Shown here in pieces: positions 54,500 through 64,000 of a stretch of DNA of 64,000 bases (positions are counted from its first letter, which is position 1; the number at the start of each line of letters is the position of its first letter). The notes beneath the pieces are model-generated. The model did not search any database and had not been told where the DNA came from. It was given only the letters and a program-made list of their open reading frames with translations. The stretch comes from Leptospira licerasiae serovar Varillal str. VAR 010. Lineage in GTDB: Bacteria; Spirochaetota; Leptospiria; Leptospirales; Leptospiraceae. The stretch spans positions 62,001 to 126,000 of the forward strand of contig NZ_AHOO02000008.1 in assembly GCF_000244755.1 (NCBI RefSeq). The letters run 5' to 3'. The translations under genes were made by a program, and so were the position numbers.

Positions 54500-55647
54500 C
54501 AGTCGATCCCGCTCGTCTGTTTTTCTTTTTTCAGTCTGGAATAAAGAAATCTTTCCGTTAAAAATTCTTCTCTTGCGATTTCCAATAATTCTTTCATTAG
54601 ATCCGAATAGGTCCCCAAACTCTGGGAATAACATATCGGAAAGCTGCTATAATAAGAAGATAATCCGGGAGTTAAGTTCCATTCCAAGAACATAGGCTTC
54701 CCCTGCCCATCCGCCTTCCAATCCAAACGGACCGCTCCGGCAGTTTTAAGTAATTTACATAATTCTAATGAACTCTTTTGGATATATTCCGATCTTTCGA
54801 TATCCAGATCGAAATGTAATTTTTCAGGCATACTCAGTTTGGTTTTAGTAATTTCACCGTATAATTTTTCCGTAGAATTTTCCAAACTTATCCTGGCTAC
54901 CTGACTTACCCTGTATCCATAACCAGGCGAACCGATAACTGCCAGGGTCCACTCTTCCCCCGGCAAATAAGATTCGCAGATCCAAGAAGAATATTTTTGA
55001 AATTTGGCTTCTATAAATTGATCCAAGGCCGCCCGGTCCAAGATCAGATTTTCTTCTCCCACTCCTAAGCTCGAACCTTCGAATCTGGGTTTGAAAAAAA
55101 CTGGGAATTCTGATTCCAAAGGAATTCGATTACCACGGAATACAGAATCCGAATCCCGCACAGCATCCTTTGCGTTATTGGATGTGGAATTTAAGTTCCG
55201 CGCTACATCTAGCAATGTAGTCACTTCGACAGAATCTTTCTCCATGATACTCCAAGGACTGGTAGGAACACCTGCCAAAACACAGAACAATTTAGAAAGA
55301 TGTTTATCCAAACTCAGATTCTGAGCATACGCGTCTGATCCTGTATGGGGAAATCCGGAGTATTCTGCAATCGCAGGAAGAAGCGCCTCTCTGTTTCTGG
55401 AGCGGAAACCTTCTACCAAATGGAATAGAACAGGTCGATCCTGTGGCTCTAAGAGGGAATAATCCAAAAGTTTTTGTAGTAGCTTCGACGGAGATTCAAT
55501 GATCCCCACCTTCTCGCCTAACGTTTCTAAGGTCCGTTTAATCTCCTGAACTGAATTTGCATCTTCCCATTCTTGGGTATCCTTCGGATCCAGGTCCTGG
55601 TTTTGGATATCTGCGACGATCAAGACGGATGGAGAATCTGAATTCAT
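54499..55647 (-). CDS. D-Ala-D-Ala ligase-like ATP-grasp protein
   Basis: 382-aa ATP-grasp ligase. N-terminal [40 protein letters not shown] (Ddl-type TGS with catalytic Lys), ATP lysine in [20 protein letters not shown] (about 181-200) and the metal/substrate motif [20 protein letters not shown] (about 331-350). It lacks the true Ddl N-terminal signature and sits outside any peptidoglycan cluster, so it probably joins another amino acid or peptide. Overlaps both flanking genes by a few bases. Confidence 0.8.
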   Translation of the reverse strand: MNSDSPSVLIVADIQNQDLDPKDTQEWEDANSVQEIKRTLETLGEKVGIIESPSKLLQKLLDYSLLEPQDRPVLFHLVEGFRSRNREALLPAIAEYSGFPHTGSDAYAQNLSLDKHLSKLFCVLAGVPTSPWSIMEKDSVEVTTLLDVARNLNSTSNNAKDAVRDSDSVFRGNRIPLESEFPVFFKPRFEGSSLGVGEENLILDRAALDQFIEAKFQKYSSWICESYLPGEEWTLAVIGSPGYGYRVSQVARISLENSTEKLYGEITKTKLSMPEKLHFDLDIERSEYIQKSSLELCKLLKTAGAVRLDWKADGQGKPMFLEWNLTPGLSSYYSSFPICYSQSLGTYSDLMKELLEIAREEFLTERFLYSRLKKEKQTSGID

Positions 55648-56918
55648 TTTCCAGATTCTCCCAAAGGTCCGAGGCCTTTAAATGCAGAATAGGAATTCTG
55701 TAGTAACTTCGACCAAGTATCCTCGTCTATCTCAGGATAAAATTCCTCGTATTCGCTATCCGTAGGTTCCGGACTCAAATGATACGTCCCTCTTACTGCG
55801 GATCGGAACACATGATTTCGAGAAGATCTATGAAATCCAAGATACCAATTCGGACCAAGGCTCACCTTCCCTCCACCTCCAGGAAGATCATTCACAAACT
55901 GTGGAATTCCCATACCGGCAACTTTACCACGCATATATTCAATTATTTGAATCCCTTTTGCAAGAGGAGTTCTGAAACCTCTAGATCCGGGGATCAATTC
56001 GGGATCATACATATAATACGCGCGTATCCTAAGTTCCAAAAGTTTCCGATGAAGCCTGAGCATCGTTTCTCCATCGTCGTTGATCCCTTTTAGGATCACA
56101 CATTGGTTTCCAACGCTCACACCGGCTTTCAAAAGTTTGAGTACCGCTTCCTTTGCCTCAGGAGTGCATTCTTTTTCGTGGTTGAATTGAGTATTACAAA
56201 AAATAGATAACTTATCGGTATTATGAGATTCAATGATCTTGCATAGATCGGTTGTGATCCTCATAGGAAGAGTGACCGGATTTCGGGTCCCCAACCTGCA
56301 AATTTTTACATGAGAGATCTTTTCTAAATTTTCCAATATCCAATCTATTTTGGGATCGGAAAGATTAAGAGGATCTCCGCCTGAGATCACCACATCCGAA
56401 ATCTCAGGATGATTTCGAATATAATCAAAACATAATTCCAGATCTGCAGTTTCCATTCTTTCGGAGGAATCGGAAACCTTCCTTCCTCTCATACAATGTC
56501 TACAGTAAACGGAACATTCGTGATTCGAAAAAAGTAATACTCTATCCGGATACATATGAGTGAGTCCTTTGACTGGAGAAAGGTCTTCTTCATGCAATGG
56601 GTCTAATGTTTCTTCGGGAGAGAAGAAGGACTCTTCCTTTCTCGGAACGATCATTTTCCGGATGGGGCAATTCGGATCTTGCGGATCGGAGAGAGAAAGA
56701 TAATAAGGAGTAGTTCCTACATTCAGTCGGATAGTTTCCTTAATTCCGATCTTTTCGGATTCGGTTAAATGAAAATATTTGGAAAGATCCTCCGCTCTTA
56801 CCCTTTTTTGGAGTTGGGCCTTATAGTCGGTCCAGACAATAGAAGAATATAAATTCTTTCTAGAATCTGCAGGCGACTCTAGGTCCGCTATTCCCCGGTT
56901 TTTCCCCAATCTTTCCAT
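55644..56918 (-). CDS. Lysine 2,3-aminomutase-family radical SAM enzyme
   Basis: 424-aa PLP-dependent radical SAM enzyme of the KamA family. Iron-sulfur cysteines C135, C139 and C142 in [19 protein letters not shown] segment [16 protein letters not shown] lysine in [13 protein letters not shown] (about 340-352), and the acidic residues used to hold lysine (Asp in [11 protein letters not shown] and in the NDLPGG segment) are present, favouring lysine or a close analogue over glutamate. It converts L-lysine to beta-lysine in known members. First gene of a tight operon with an ATP-grasp ligase and a diiron enzyme. Confidence 0.86.
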   Translation of the reverse strand: MERLGKNRGIADLESPADSRKNLYSSIVWTDYKAQLQKRVRAEDLSKYFHLTESEKIGIKETIRLNVGTTPYYLSLSDPQDPNCPIRKMIVPRKEESFFSPEETLDPLHEEDLSPVKGLTHMYPDRVLLFSNHECSVYCRHCMRGRKVSDSSERMETADLELCFDYIRNHPEISDVVISGGDPLNLSDPKIDWILENLEKISHVKICRLGTRNPVTLPMRITTDLCKIIESHNTDKLSIFCNTQFNHEKECTPEAKEAVLKLLKAGVSVGNQCVILKGINDDGETMLRLHRKLLELRIRAYYMYDPELIPGSRGFRTPLAKGIQIIEYMRGKVAGMGIPQFVNDLPGGGGKVSLGPNWYLGFHRSSRNHVFRSAVRGTYHLSPEPTDSEYEEFYPEIDEDTWSKLLQNSYSAFKGLGPLGESGK

Positions 56919-57015
56919 CGGAACTCTTTTCCCATCCTTATGCCCGTGCTAGGAAAATCAAGCGAAGGAAAAAAGGAATGCCTCGAATTCCCCCGCCAAA
57001 ACTATTGTCTTGCTA

Positions 57016-57687
57016 ATGGATTGGAATCCCAAACGGATCCGCGCACTTGCCTTCGACGTGGACGGAACCCTATTTTCTTCTGAAGGAATCATCTTAGAAA
57101 CCTATGCGGAAGCAATCCGCAGATTTTCGACGGGCTCCCAGATCCCACTCGAAGTCCCCGACAGAGAAAGGATCATGTTGGAGATCGGAAAACCGGTCAA
57201 AACCATCTTTTTAAACTTGGTCCCCCAACTCAAAGAATCCGAAAGGGACCAGATCTCCGACTCCGTTCTGGAACTTTTAGTGTCAAAGATCCGACATGGA
57301 GAAGGTGAATTCTATCCTAAGGTAAAGGAAACTGTTACCTCCTTAAAAAATAAGGGATACCAGATTTTAGCCGCTTCGAACGGAAGAATGGCCTATGTGA
57401 AAACTATCCTGGAAGTTTCGGGAATTTTACCTCTCTTCGACCCAATCGTAGTCTTAGACAATGAAACGATCAAAACCAAGCCGGATATAGTCGCAAAGTA
57501 CATCAGAGATTACTCTTATTCTCCGGACGAGATATTGATGATTGGAGACAGAAGTTCCGACCATGAGGCGGCCCGCAAAAATGGGAGCCCATTCGCATTT
57601 TGTGCCTATGGTCACGCCCCGGACGGGGAAATTCCGGATTGGGAAGTGAGTCTCGCCCAATTGGAAGACCTAGACGCCATATTCTAA
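57016..57687 (+). CDS. HAD-superfamily hydrolase (phosphoglycolate phosphatase-like)
   Basis: 223 aa. All four HAD motifs: [30 protein letters not shown] Lys in [31 protein letters not shown], plus a helical cap after motif I. Likely phosphatase for a small phospho-metabolite. ATG at 57016 is taken over a TTG at 57010; no clear ribosome site. Divergent from the kamA-like gene. Confidence 0.85.
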   Translation: MDWNPKRIRALAFDVDGTLFSSEGIILETYAEAIRRFSTGSQIPLEVPDRERIMLEIGKPVKTIFLNLVPQLKESERDQISDSVLELLVSKIRHGEGEFYPKVKETVTSLKNKGYQILAASNGRMAYVKTILEVSGILPLFDPIVVLDNETIKTKPDIVAKYIRDYSYSPDEILMIGDRSSDHEAARKNGSPFAFCAYGHAPDGEIPDWEVSLAQLEDLDAIF

Positions 57688-57712
57688 TCTATTTTCCTCT
57701 CAAAAAAGTGAG

Positions 57713-58573
57713 ATGGCAGTTTCCGGATCGGCCGAAAATTGTATTGTGCCCGAATCGGATAAACTTAAATCGCTTCTTTATATCCTGACGGGAGCTCTAT
57801 TCGTTTTAGTTTTATTGGATAAGTCTATGGGAAATAAGAATACATCTTCCCCCGGACAAGAATCCCCCTCTTTCTTTTCTAAATTTAATACCATCGGAAA
57901 AACAAATCCATTATCTCCTTCTTCTTCCGAGAACAAAGGAAAACAAACCCATGAACAGGTAATGGACCAGGCAGAAGACGAAATTTTGACCGAGTTAATG
58001 CAGAATGGAGAAAACTCTTCGGAAGAAGTCTCCTCCGATTCAGGCGATCCGGAAGAAATGTTTATCCCTATCGTGGAAATGCCTAAACCTGGACCATCCG
58101 GATCCTCTCCCAAAATTCGACTAGATCATTCTCCAGGAGAGATCAAACTTTACTTTCTGAAATTTTATGGAAGAGGGAACAAAAGCCACTCCAGGCTCGT
58201 TCAGTTGAAAAGAAAATTCGATCATGGGGATAAGATTCTTTTTATCCTGAAGGAACTCACCAAGGGACCTTCCACAGATGAAAAGACCCAAGGTGTTCTG
58301 AATGCACTTCCAAATAGAATGGAATACTCCAAGGAATATTCCGTGGAAAACGGCGTATTAAAGCTTTACCTTGGCCCTGACTTCGAAGCGGGAGCTGGTC
58401 CGGAACTTTTGAAAGACAGAGTGGACCAAATTTGTTACAGCATTTTGGAAAACTCAGAGTTAAGAGGGATCAGACTTTTTATCAATGGAAAACAAGTCCG
58501 CTCTCTGGGCGGAGTTGGACTTCCTATCCCCGAAGTTCTGACCAAAAATCCAAGAAAGATCGCTACTCTTTAA
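57713..58573 (+). CDS. GerMN-domain membrane-anchored protein
   Basis: 286 aa. One membrane anchor (SLLYILTGALFVLVLLD, about 20-36), a Ser/Glu/Pro-rich linker, then a GerMN-like domain from about 143: IKLYFLKFYGRGNKSHSRLV, LKELTKGPSTDEKTQGVLNA, YSVENGVLKLYLGPDFEAGA and IRLFINGKQVRSLGG. GerMN occurs in spore germination and lipoprotein LpqB-type proteins and probably binds peptidoglycan or a partner protein. Expected periplasmic. Starts 25 bases after the HAD gene, so they may be co-transcribed. Confidence 0.75.
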   Translation: MAVSGSAENCIVPESDKLKSLLYILTGALFVLVLLDKSMGNKNTSSPGQESPSFFSKFNTIGKTNPLSPSSSENKGKQTHEQVMDQAEDEILTELMQNGENSSEEVSSDSGDPEEMFIPIVEMPKPGPSGSSPKIRLDHSPGEIKLYFLKFYGRGNKSHSRLVQLKRKFDHGDKILFILKELTKGPSTDEKTQGVLNALPNRMEYSKEYSVENGVLKLYLGPDFEAGAGPELLKDRVDQICYSILENSELRGIRLFINGKQVRSLGGVGLPIPEVLTKNPRKIATL

Positions 58574-58768
58574 GAACTGTCCCAAAACAGGTCCCCTATT
58601 TCTCCTAACGCTATCGGAATTCCAATCTTCTGACAAATACGTCTATCGTTTGCCTTAGATTTTTTTTGACTAAATTTAGATTCTTCCTTGCTCCAAGATA
58701 GGTTCTATTCGAACGCTGGACTTATTATGGAGGTTTTCCAAAGACCTTCCATGCGGAAATGAAAACAA

Positions 58769-60019
58769 ATGTTCAAGTGGTTCCCAGGCATAGACCGGAG
58801 AATTCGCTTACTATCAAAGCGGATCTTCTTTAATCGATATCCCCAAGGATTTTTAGAGACCAATTGGAGCGAAATTCGCCAATCCTTAGTGGCACACTAT
58901 TCGCTCTGTATCGTAATCAGCTTAATCACCTATTTCCTGCCGAATTCGCGGAACTTCGAAGACGAATCTCTAATCCTTTTACAATCCAGCAGGATCACGT
59001 TAATCGTTCTTTCCCTCATATTCCTCTGGAGACACGCCCGTAAAAAGGATTGGGTCCCTAAAAAACTGGAGTTCTATAAGGTCTGGACTTCTTCCACGCT
59101 TCTAATCTCATTCTTTCCTTTCTTATATTTGGATAAGGCCCACTACGATGTTTATCTTCACCTGGCATCGGCGATCTTACTTAGTATGAACCTTCTTCTT
59201 TGGCTGACCACTACGACTGCGGTTGCCACAAACTTGGCATTCTGTCTTATATTCTTAGGAGTATGCTATTTAGGAGATTCTCCCGTCGAAGCAGTGAAAG
59301 AATTTCCGATACTTCTCACCTATTTGTTCGTAGGGACATTCGGGAACGTGATCATGAATTATTGGAGGACCATGGATTATAGGGATAAAAGAAAATTATC
59401 CGGTGCTGTCCTAAGGTTGAAGGCCAAAAACCTGCATATCAGAATGATCTCCAATCTGGACGATCTTACCAATCTTTATAACCGTAGGTATTTGATAGAA
59501 CAATTCGATATCTTCAAGAAAAGAGCGAAACGCCACAAGTTCCAAATGGCCCTAGTGATCCTAGATTTAGATCATTTAAAAGAGATCAACGATAAGTACG
59601 GACATATGATGGGAGACGAGGCTCTCCAAACACTTTCTGCAGTCATGAAGTCCAGAGTGAGATCGACGGATATTTGTGCGCGTATTGGCGGAGATGAGTT
59701 CTGCGTTCTTTTGGATTCGGTTGATCCTAAAAGTTTAAAAACTTTATGCGAGTCCTTGCGTATAGGAGTGGAATCTCACTCGCTTTCCGTCAGAGATACG
59801 AACGACAAGCCCGTGAATATCACAGTATCCATAGGCGCTGCCATTCTTTCTTATGATGAGGATTTTACTTTCGACGATCTATATCAATCCATAGACTCCG
59901 GATTGTATAAGTCAAAATCTTCCGGTAGGAACAGAGTTACCATAGTAGAAGCTACTAAGCTAAATACTAAGGTTGATCTTTCTGCTTCTTGGCCGGAGGA
60001 AGTTCGTATATATAAGTAA
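58769..60019 (+). CDS. Membrane-anchored diguanylate cyclase
   Basis: 416 aa. Several membrane segments across residues 45-205, a linker helix, then a GGDEF domain: NLDDLTNLYNRRYLIEQFDI, ILDLDHLKEINDKYGHMMGD, and ARIGGDEFCVLL (catalytic site intact, about 304-315). An inhibitory I-site RSTD lies five residues before GGDEF, so c-di-GMP feedback is expected. It makes c-di-GMP, a motility/biofilm signal. Its 3' end overlaps the convergent lipoprotein by 53 bases. Confidence 0.92.
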   Translation: MFKWFPGIDRRIRLLSKRIFFNRYPQGFLETNWSEIRQSLVAHYSLCIVISLITYFLPNSRNFEDESLILLQSSRITLIVLSLIFLWRHARKKDWVPKKLEFYKVWTSSTLLISFFPFLYLDKAHYDVYLHLASAILLSMNLLLWLTTTTAVATNLAFCLIFLGVCYLGDSPVEAVKEFPILLTYLFVGTFGNVIMNYWRTMDYRDKRKLSGAVLRLKAKNLHIRMISNLDDLTNLYNRRYLIEQFDIFKKRAKRHKFQMALVILDLDHLKEINDKYGHMMGDEALQTLSAVMKSRVRSTDICARIGGDEFCVLLDSVDPKSLKTLCESLRIGVESHSLSVRDTNDKPVNITVSIGAAILSYDEDFTFDDLYQSIDSGLYKSKSSGRNRVTIVEATKLNTKVDLSASWPEEVRIYK

Positions 60020-60365
60020 GCTCGCAGTATTCTCCGTCTCCGAAGTATTTCTGCTCTTTTTGTTCTAAGAAGAATTGTCTATGCTTCTGGTCTGCTTCCA
60101 ACTCATCCAGCCTTTGGGTAACTTGCAACTTTGCTGCCTCGCAAGAAGTCTTTTTCATTTTAAAAAGATCCTGATCTTCCACGGACGGAACGGAGGCTCT
60201 TCCAATTGCAACGAATTGGTATTTATGAGGACCTAAGGTTTTTACGCTGACTCCTGTGTCCATGTGGATCCTGTCTCTATGGGAATCCAAACAATTCGAT
60301 ACACAAAATAGAAATCCACAGATTGCGGATAACTGCAGTATTTTATAGTTCAAAGATTTTTTCAT
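59967..60365 (-). CDS. Putative lipoprotein of unknown function
   Basis: 132 aa. N-terminal KKSLNYKILQLSAICGFLFC and lipobox FCVSNCLDS predict a lipid-anchored protein. The body has KYQFVAIGRASVP, then a helical stretch rich in Glu/Lys/Gln and two more cysteines (SCEAAKLQV; GEYCELTYIYELPPAK). No family recognised; the alternating beta/helix pattern resembles LPP20-type small lipoproteins. The last 17 codons lie inside the diguanylate cyclase gene on the other strand, an unusually long coding overlap. Confidence 0.68.
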   Translation of the reverse strand: MKKSLNYKILQLSAICGFLFCVSNCLDSHRDRIHMDTGVSVKTLGPHKYQFVAIGRASVPSVEDQDLFKMKKTSCEAAKLQVTQRLDELEADQKHRQFFLEQKEQKYFGDGEYCELTYIYELPPAKKQKDQP

Positions 60366-60457
60366 TCTTCCCCCGTTCGAATCTATCTATTTAGGAAAAT
60401 TAACGGACTAAAGTCACTTGGATTTTTGGAAAAAAATTACAGGGAGAAAAGAAAAGA

Positions 60458-61558
60458 TCAAACCGCAGAAAGTTCTCTTCCCTCGTATCTTTCGTAATTA
60501 TAAAGAAGGTCCCTTCTTTTTGGCGTAAATCCGCCCTCTTTCAGGAACTTGATCGCTTCTTTTTCGGTTTTTAATCCGAAAGAACGTAATACATTCTCCT
60601 CGATCACCACGGAAGATATATCGTCCGCGCCGCTAGTAAGCGCCAGCTGTCCTACACCTTTTCCGAGGACCATTACTGAAGTTTCAATATGTTTAATATT
60701 GTCTAAGAAGATCCTGCAGATCCCGAGGACTTTCAAATATTCTTGCGTAGAAACCGCTCTTACTTTAAATCTTTTGGTCTGGGGTTGGAATGTCCAAGGA
60801 ATAAAAGAAAGAAATCCTCCTGTCCTATCTTGCAGGTTACGGACTACAGTGAGATGTTCTATCACCTCTTCTTTGGTTTCTTCCGAACCAAAAACAATGT
60901 TTGCACTCCCAGGAAGCCCCGCCTCATGGCAAGTTTCCATCGCACGCACCCATTCTTCCGTAGTCGCTTTTTTAGGAGAGATGATGTTTCTCATTCTATC
61001 CGTTAAAATTTCAGCGCCTGCTCCGGGAACAGAATCCAAACCGACTGATTTCAGGATTTGTAAAACTTCGAATAAGGGTTTTCCGGTGATCTTTTCTAAA
61101 TTGATGATCTCTACGGGAGAGAATGCACGAATATGCATTTCAGGGTATTTGGATTTTACTGTGGAGATCACGTCCAAATAATAATCGAAAGGTAGATCCG
61201 GATAAACCCCGCCTTGTAAGAACATTTGGTCCGCTCCTTCCGAAACGGCATAATCCATTTTTTCTAATATTTCTTCTTTAGAAAGTACGTAACCTTTTCC
61301 GTTCCCAATCTCATCCATGAAAGAACAAAAATTACATTCTACATTACAATAGTTCGTATAATTCACTACTCGGAACATTGTATAGCTGGCACTAGTATGA
61401 GGAAGGACCCTTTCTCTCAAGGTCCTAGCAGTCGCCATTATTTTAAGATGGTCGCCAGACTCGTATAATTCCAGAGCCTCTTCGGGAGAAATACGTTCTC
61501 CATCTAAGGCTTTCTCTAATATGGAATCTGTGGGATCATTTGGGAATATTCGGCTCAT
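60458..61558 (-). CDS. mqnC: Cyclic dehypoxanthine futalosine synthase MqnC
   Basis: 366-aa radical SAM enzyme of the futalosine menaquinone pathway. Iron-sulfur motif in [17 protein letters not shown] (about 66-82), then [55 protein letters not shown] and [20 protein letters not shown], all MqnC-like rather than MqnE. It closes the ring of dehypoxanthine futalosine. Divergent from the Fe-S oxidoreductase, so quinone synthesis and a quinone-reducing complex are side by side. Confidence 0.9.
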   Translation of the reverse strand: MSRIFPNDPTDSILEKALDGERISPEEALELYESGDHLKIMATARTLRERVLPHTSASYTMFRVVNYTNYCNVECNFCSFMDEIGNGKGYVLSKEEILEKMDYAVSEGADQMFLQGGVYPDLPFDYYLDVISTVKSKYPEMHIRAFSPVEIINLEKITGKPLFEVLQILKSVGLDSVPGAGAEILTDRMRNIISPKKATTEEWVRAMETCHEAGLPGSANIVFGSEETKEEVIEHLTVVRNLQDRTGGFLSFIPWTFQPQTKRFKVRAVSTQEYLKVLGICRIFLDNIKHIETSVMVLGKGVGQLALTSGADDISSVVIEENVLRSFGLKTEKEAIKFLKEGGFTPKRRDLLYNYERYEGRELSAV

Positions 61559-61646
61559 CTGAATGGAAAGTTTTCTTCCTTAACTTTTTCAAAGTTTTCT
61601 ATTTATTCAAAAATGCACGTTCTTTTTAAATTGCATTCTCATTTAT

Positions 61647-61661
61647 TGCGATTGAGTCGCA
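61647..61661. promoter_or_regulatory. Short palindrome in the mqnC/Fe-S oxidoreductase gap
   Basis: TGCGA-TTGAG-TCGCA, with a TGCATTCTCAT word 10 bases to the left. The combination looks a little like a Fur-type box, but this is a weak resemblance. The gap also carries a dispersed palindrome (61714-61729). Confidence 0.35.
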
Positions 61662-61713
61662 TTTAAATATGTATCTGATTTATGGGAAGAAGGGACCGTG
61701 CCTTTTGTTCGCT

Positions 61714-61729
61714 TGTTGGAATTCCCACA
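61714..61729. repeat. Dispersed 16-bp palindrome, TGTTGGAATTCCCACA
   Basis: Member of the TGTnGGArTTCCnACA family, with one mismatch between the half-sites, in the leader of the Fe-S oxidoreductase gene. Confidence 0.7.
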
Positions 61730-61824
61730 AGGAGACTAAGTATCTTTTTTCCTGGACAGGGCGCTTCCCTGTCATTAGGCTGCTATGAAAGACCATCCAA
61801 ATACAAAGGGTAACCTGAAAAACT

Positions 61825-63906
<2,082 letters not shown>

Positions 63907-63930
63907 GAAGAAGTTACACTTCTTTAAAAG

Positions 63931-63962
63931 AAAAAGCCTCGGTGAAAGCCGGGGCTTTTTTA
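63931..63962 (+). terminator. Rho-independent terminator
   Basis: AAAAAGCCTCGG (63931-63942) pairs with CCGGGGCTTTTT (63949-63960), one G-T pair, 6-nt loop, with a T run. It ends the Fe-S oxidoreductase transcript and is the strongest terminator in the window. Confidence 0.9.
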
Positions 63963-64000
63963 TTGTTTCTCAAGAAGAACATCGAGTCAACGGAAAGTAT

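Noticed and set aside
61631..61661. Fur box upstream of the Fe-S oxidoreductase
   Set aside because: Only a loose similarity; kept as an unnamed palindrome instead.

Overview
The window looks like chromosome from a Leptospira-type spirochaete. The evidence is a periplasmic-flagellum rod/ring gene set (flgG-flgA-flgH-flgI-flgJ plus a separate flgF), many short overlapping operons, Leptospira-style small lipoproteins, a futalosine-pathway menaquinone gene, and dispersed intergenic palindromes. Base composition seems by eye to be in the mid-40s % GC, which would fit an intermediate ('P2') or saprophytic clade better than L. interrogans. This placement is an inference, since nothing was searched.

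Layout. 1-1.3 kb: an IS1595-type transposase entering from the left edge, abutting flgF. 2.6-7.6 kb: an overlapping operon of an ATP-grasp enzyme, two SAM methyltransferases and a YihY membrane protein with a beta-propeller-like insert. 7.7-12.1 kb: a small aromatic-catabolism operon (flavin hydroxylase, extradiol-type dioxygenase, FAH-family hydrolase) divergent from a TetR regulator, with palindromic operators between them. 12.1-16.0 kb: flgGAHIJ. 16.0-16.5 kb: a gap built almost entirely of repeats. 16.5-21.4 kb: an orphan DNA methyltransferase, a small membrane protein, a class-D beta-lactamase-like lipoprotein without its catalytic Ser/Lys, and a CPA2 antiporter. 21.4-29.3 kb: the complete kdpFABCDE potassium-uptake operon, including a 27-codon kdpF. 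29.4-33.5 kb: nitroreductase/TetR pair, a lipoprotein, and an arsenosugar operon (arsS, peroxidase-like, DUF4395). 33.5-40.4 kb: GT-C-like membrane protein, class III cyclase, methyltransferase, CzcA-type RND pump. 40.5-46 kb: TetR/aldo-keto reductase, tandem ThyX, M20 amidohydrolase. 46-53.8 kb: PepP, heptosyltransferase-like GT9, a thiolase-fold protein lacking its cysteine, bacterioferritin, an RG-repeat/RlmL fusion, an NAGS-like acetyltransferase and a DCC protein. 53.8-56.9 kb: a tight three-gene operon of a lysine-2,3-aminomutase-like radical SAM enzyme, a Ddl-like ATP-grasp ligase and a heme-oxygenase-fold iron enzyme. 57-64 kb: HAD phosphatase, GerMN protein, diguanylate cyclase, lipoprotein, mqnC, and an EtfD/FadF-type Fe-S membrane oxidoreductase ended by a strong terminator.

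How they work together. The flagellar genes build the rod and rings. Kdp and the CPA2 antiporter, which converge, probably serve K+ homeostasis. MqnC and the EtfD/FadF-like protein fit a menaquinone-based respiratory chain fed by fatty-acid oxidation, the main energy route of leptospires. The best candidates for undescribed biology are the aminomutase/ATP-grasp/iron-oxygenase operon, the ATP-grasp/methyltransferase/YihY-propeller operon, two apparent pseudoenzymes, and a family of dispersed palindromic repeats with compensatory stem changes.
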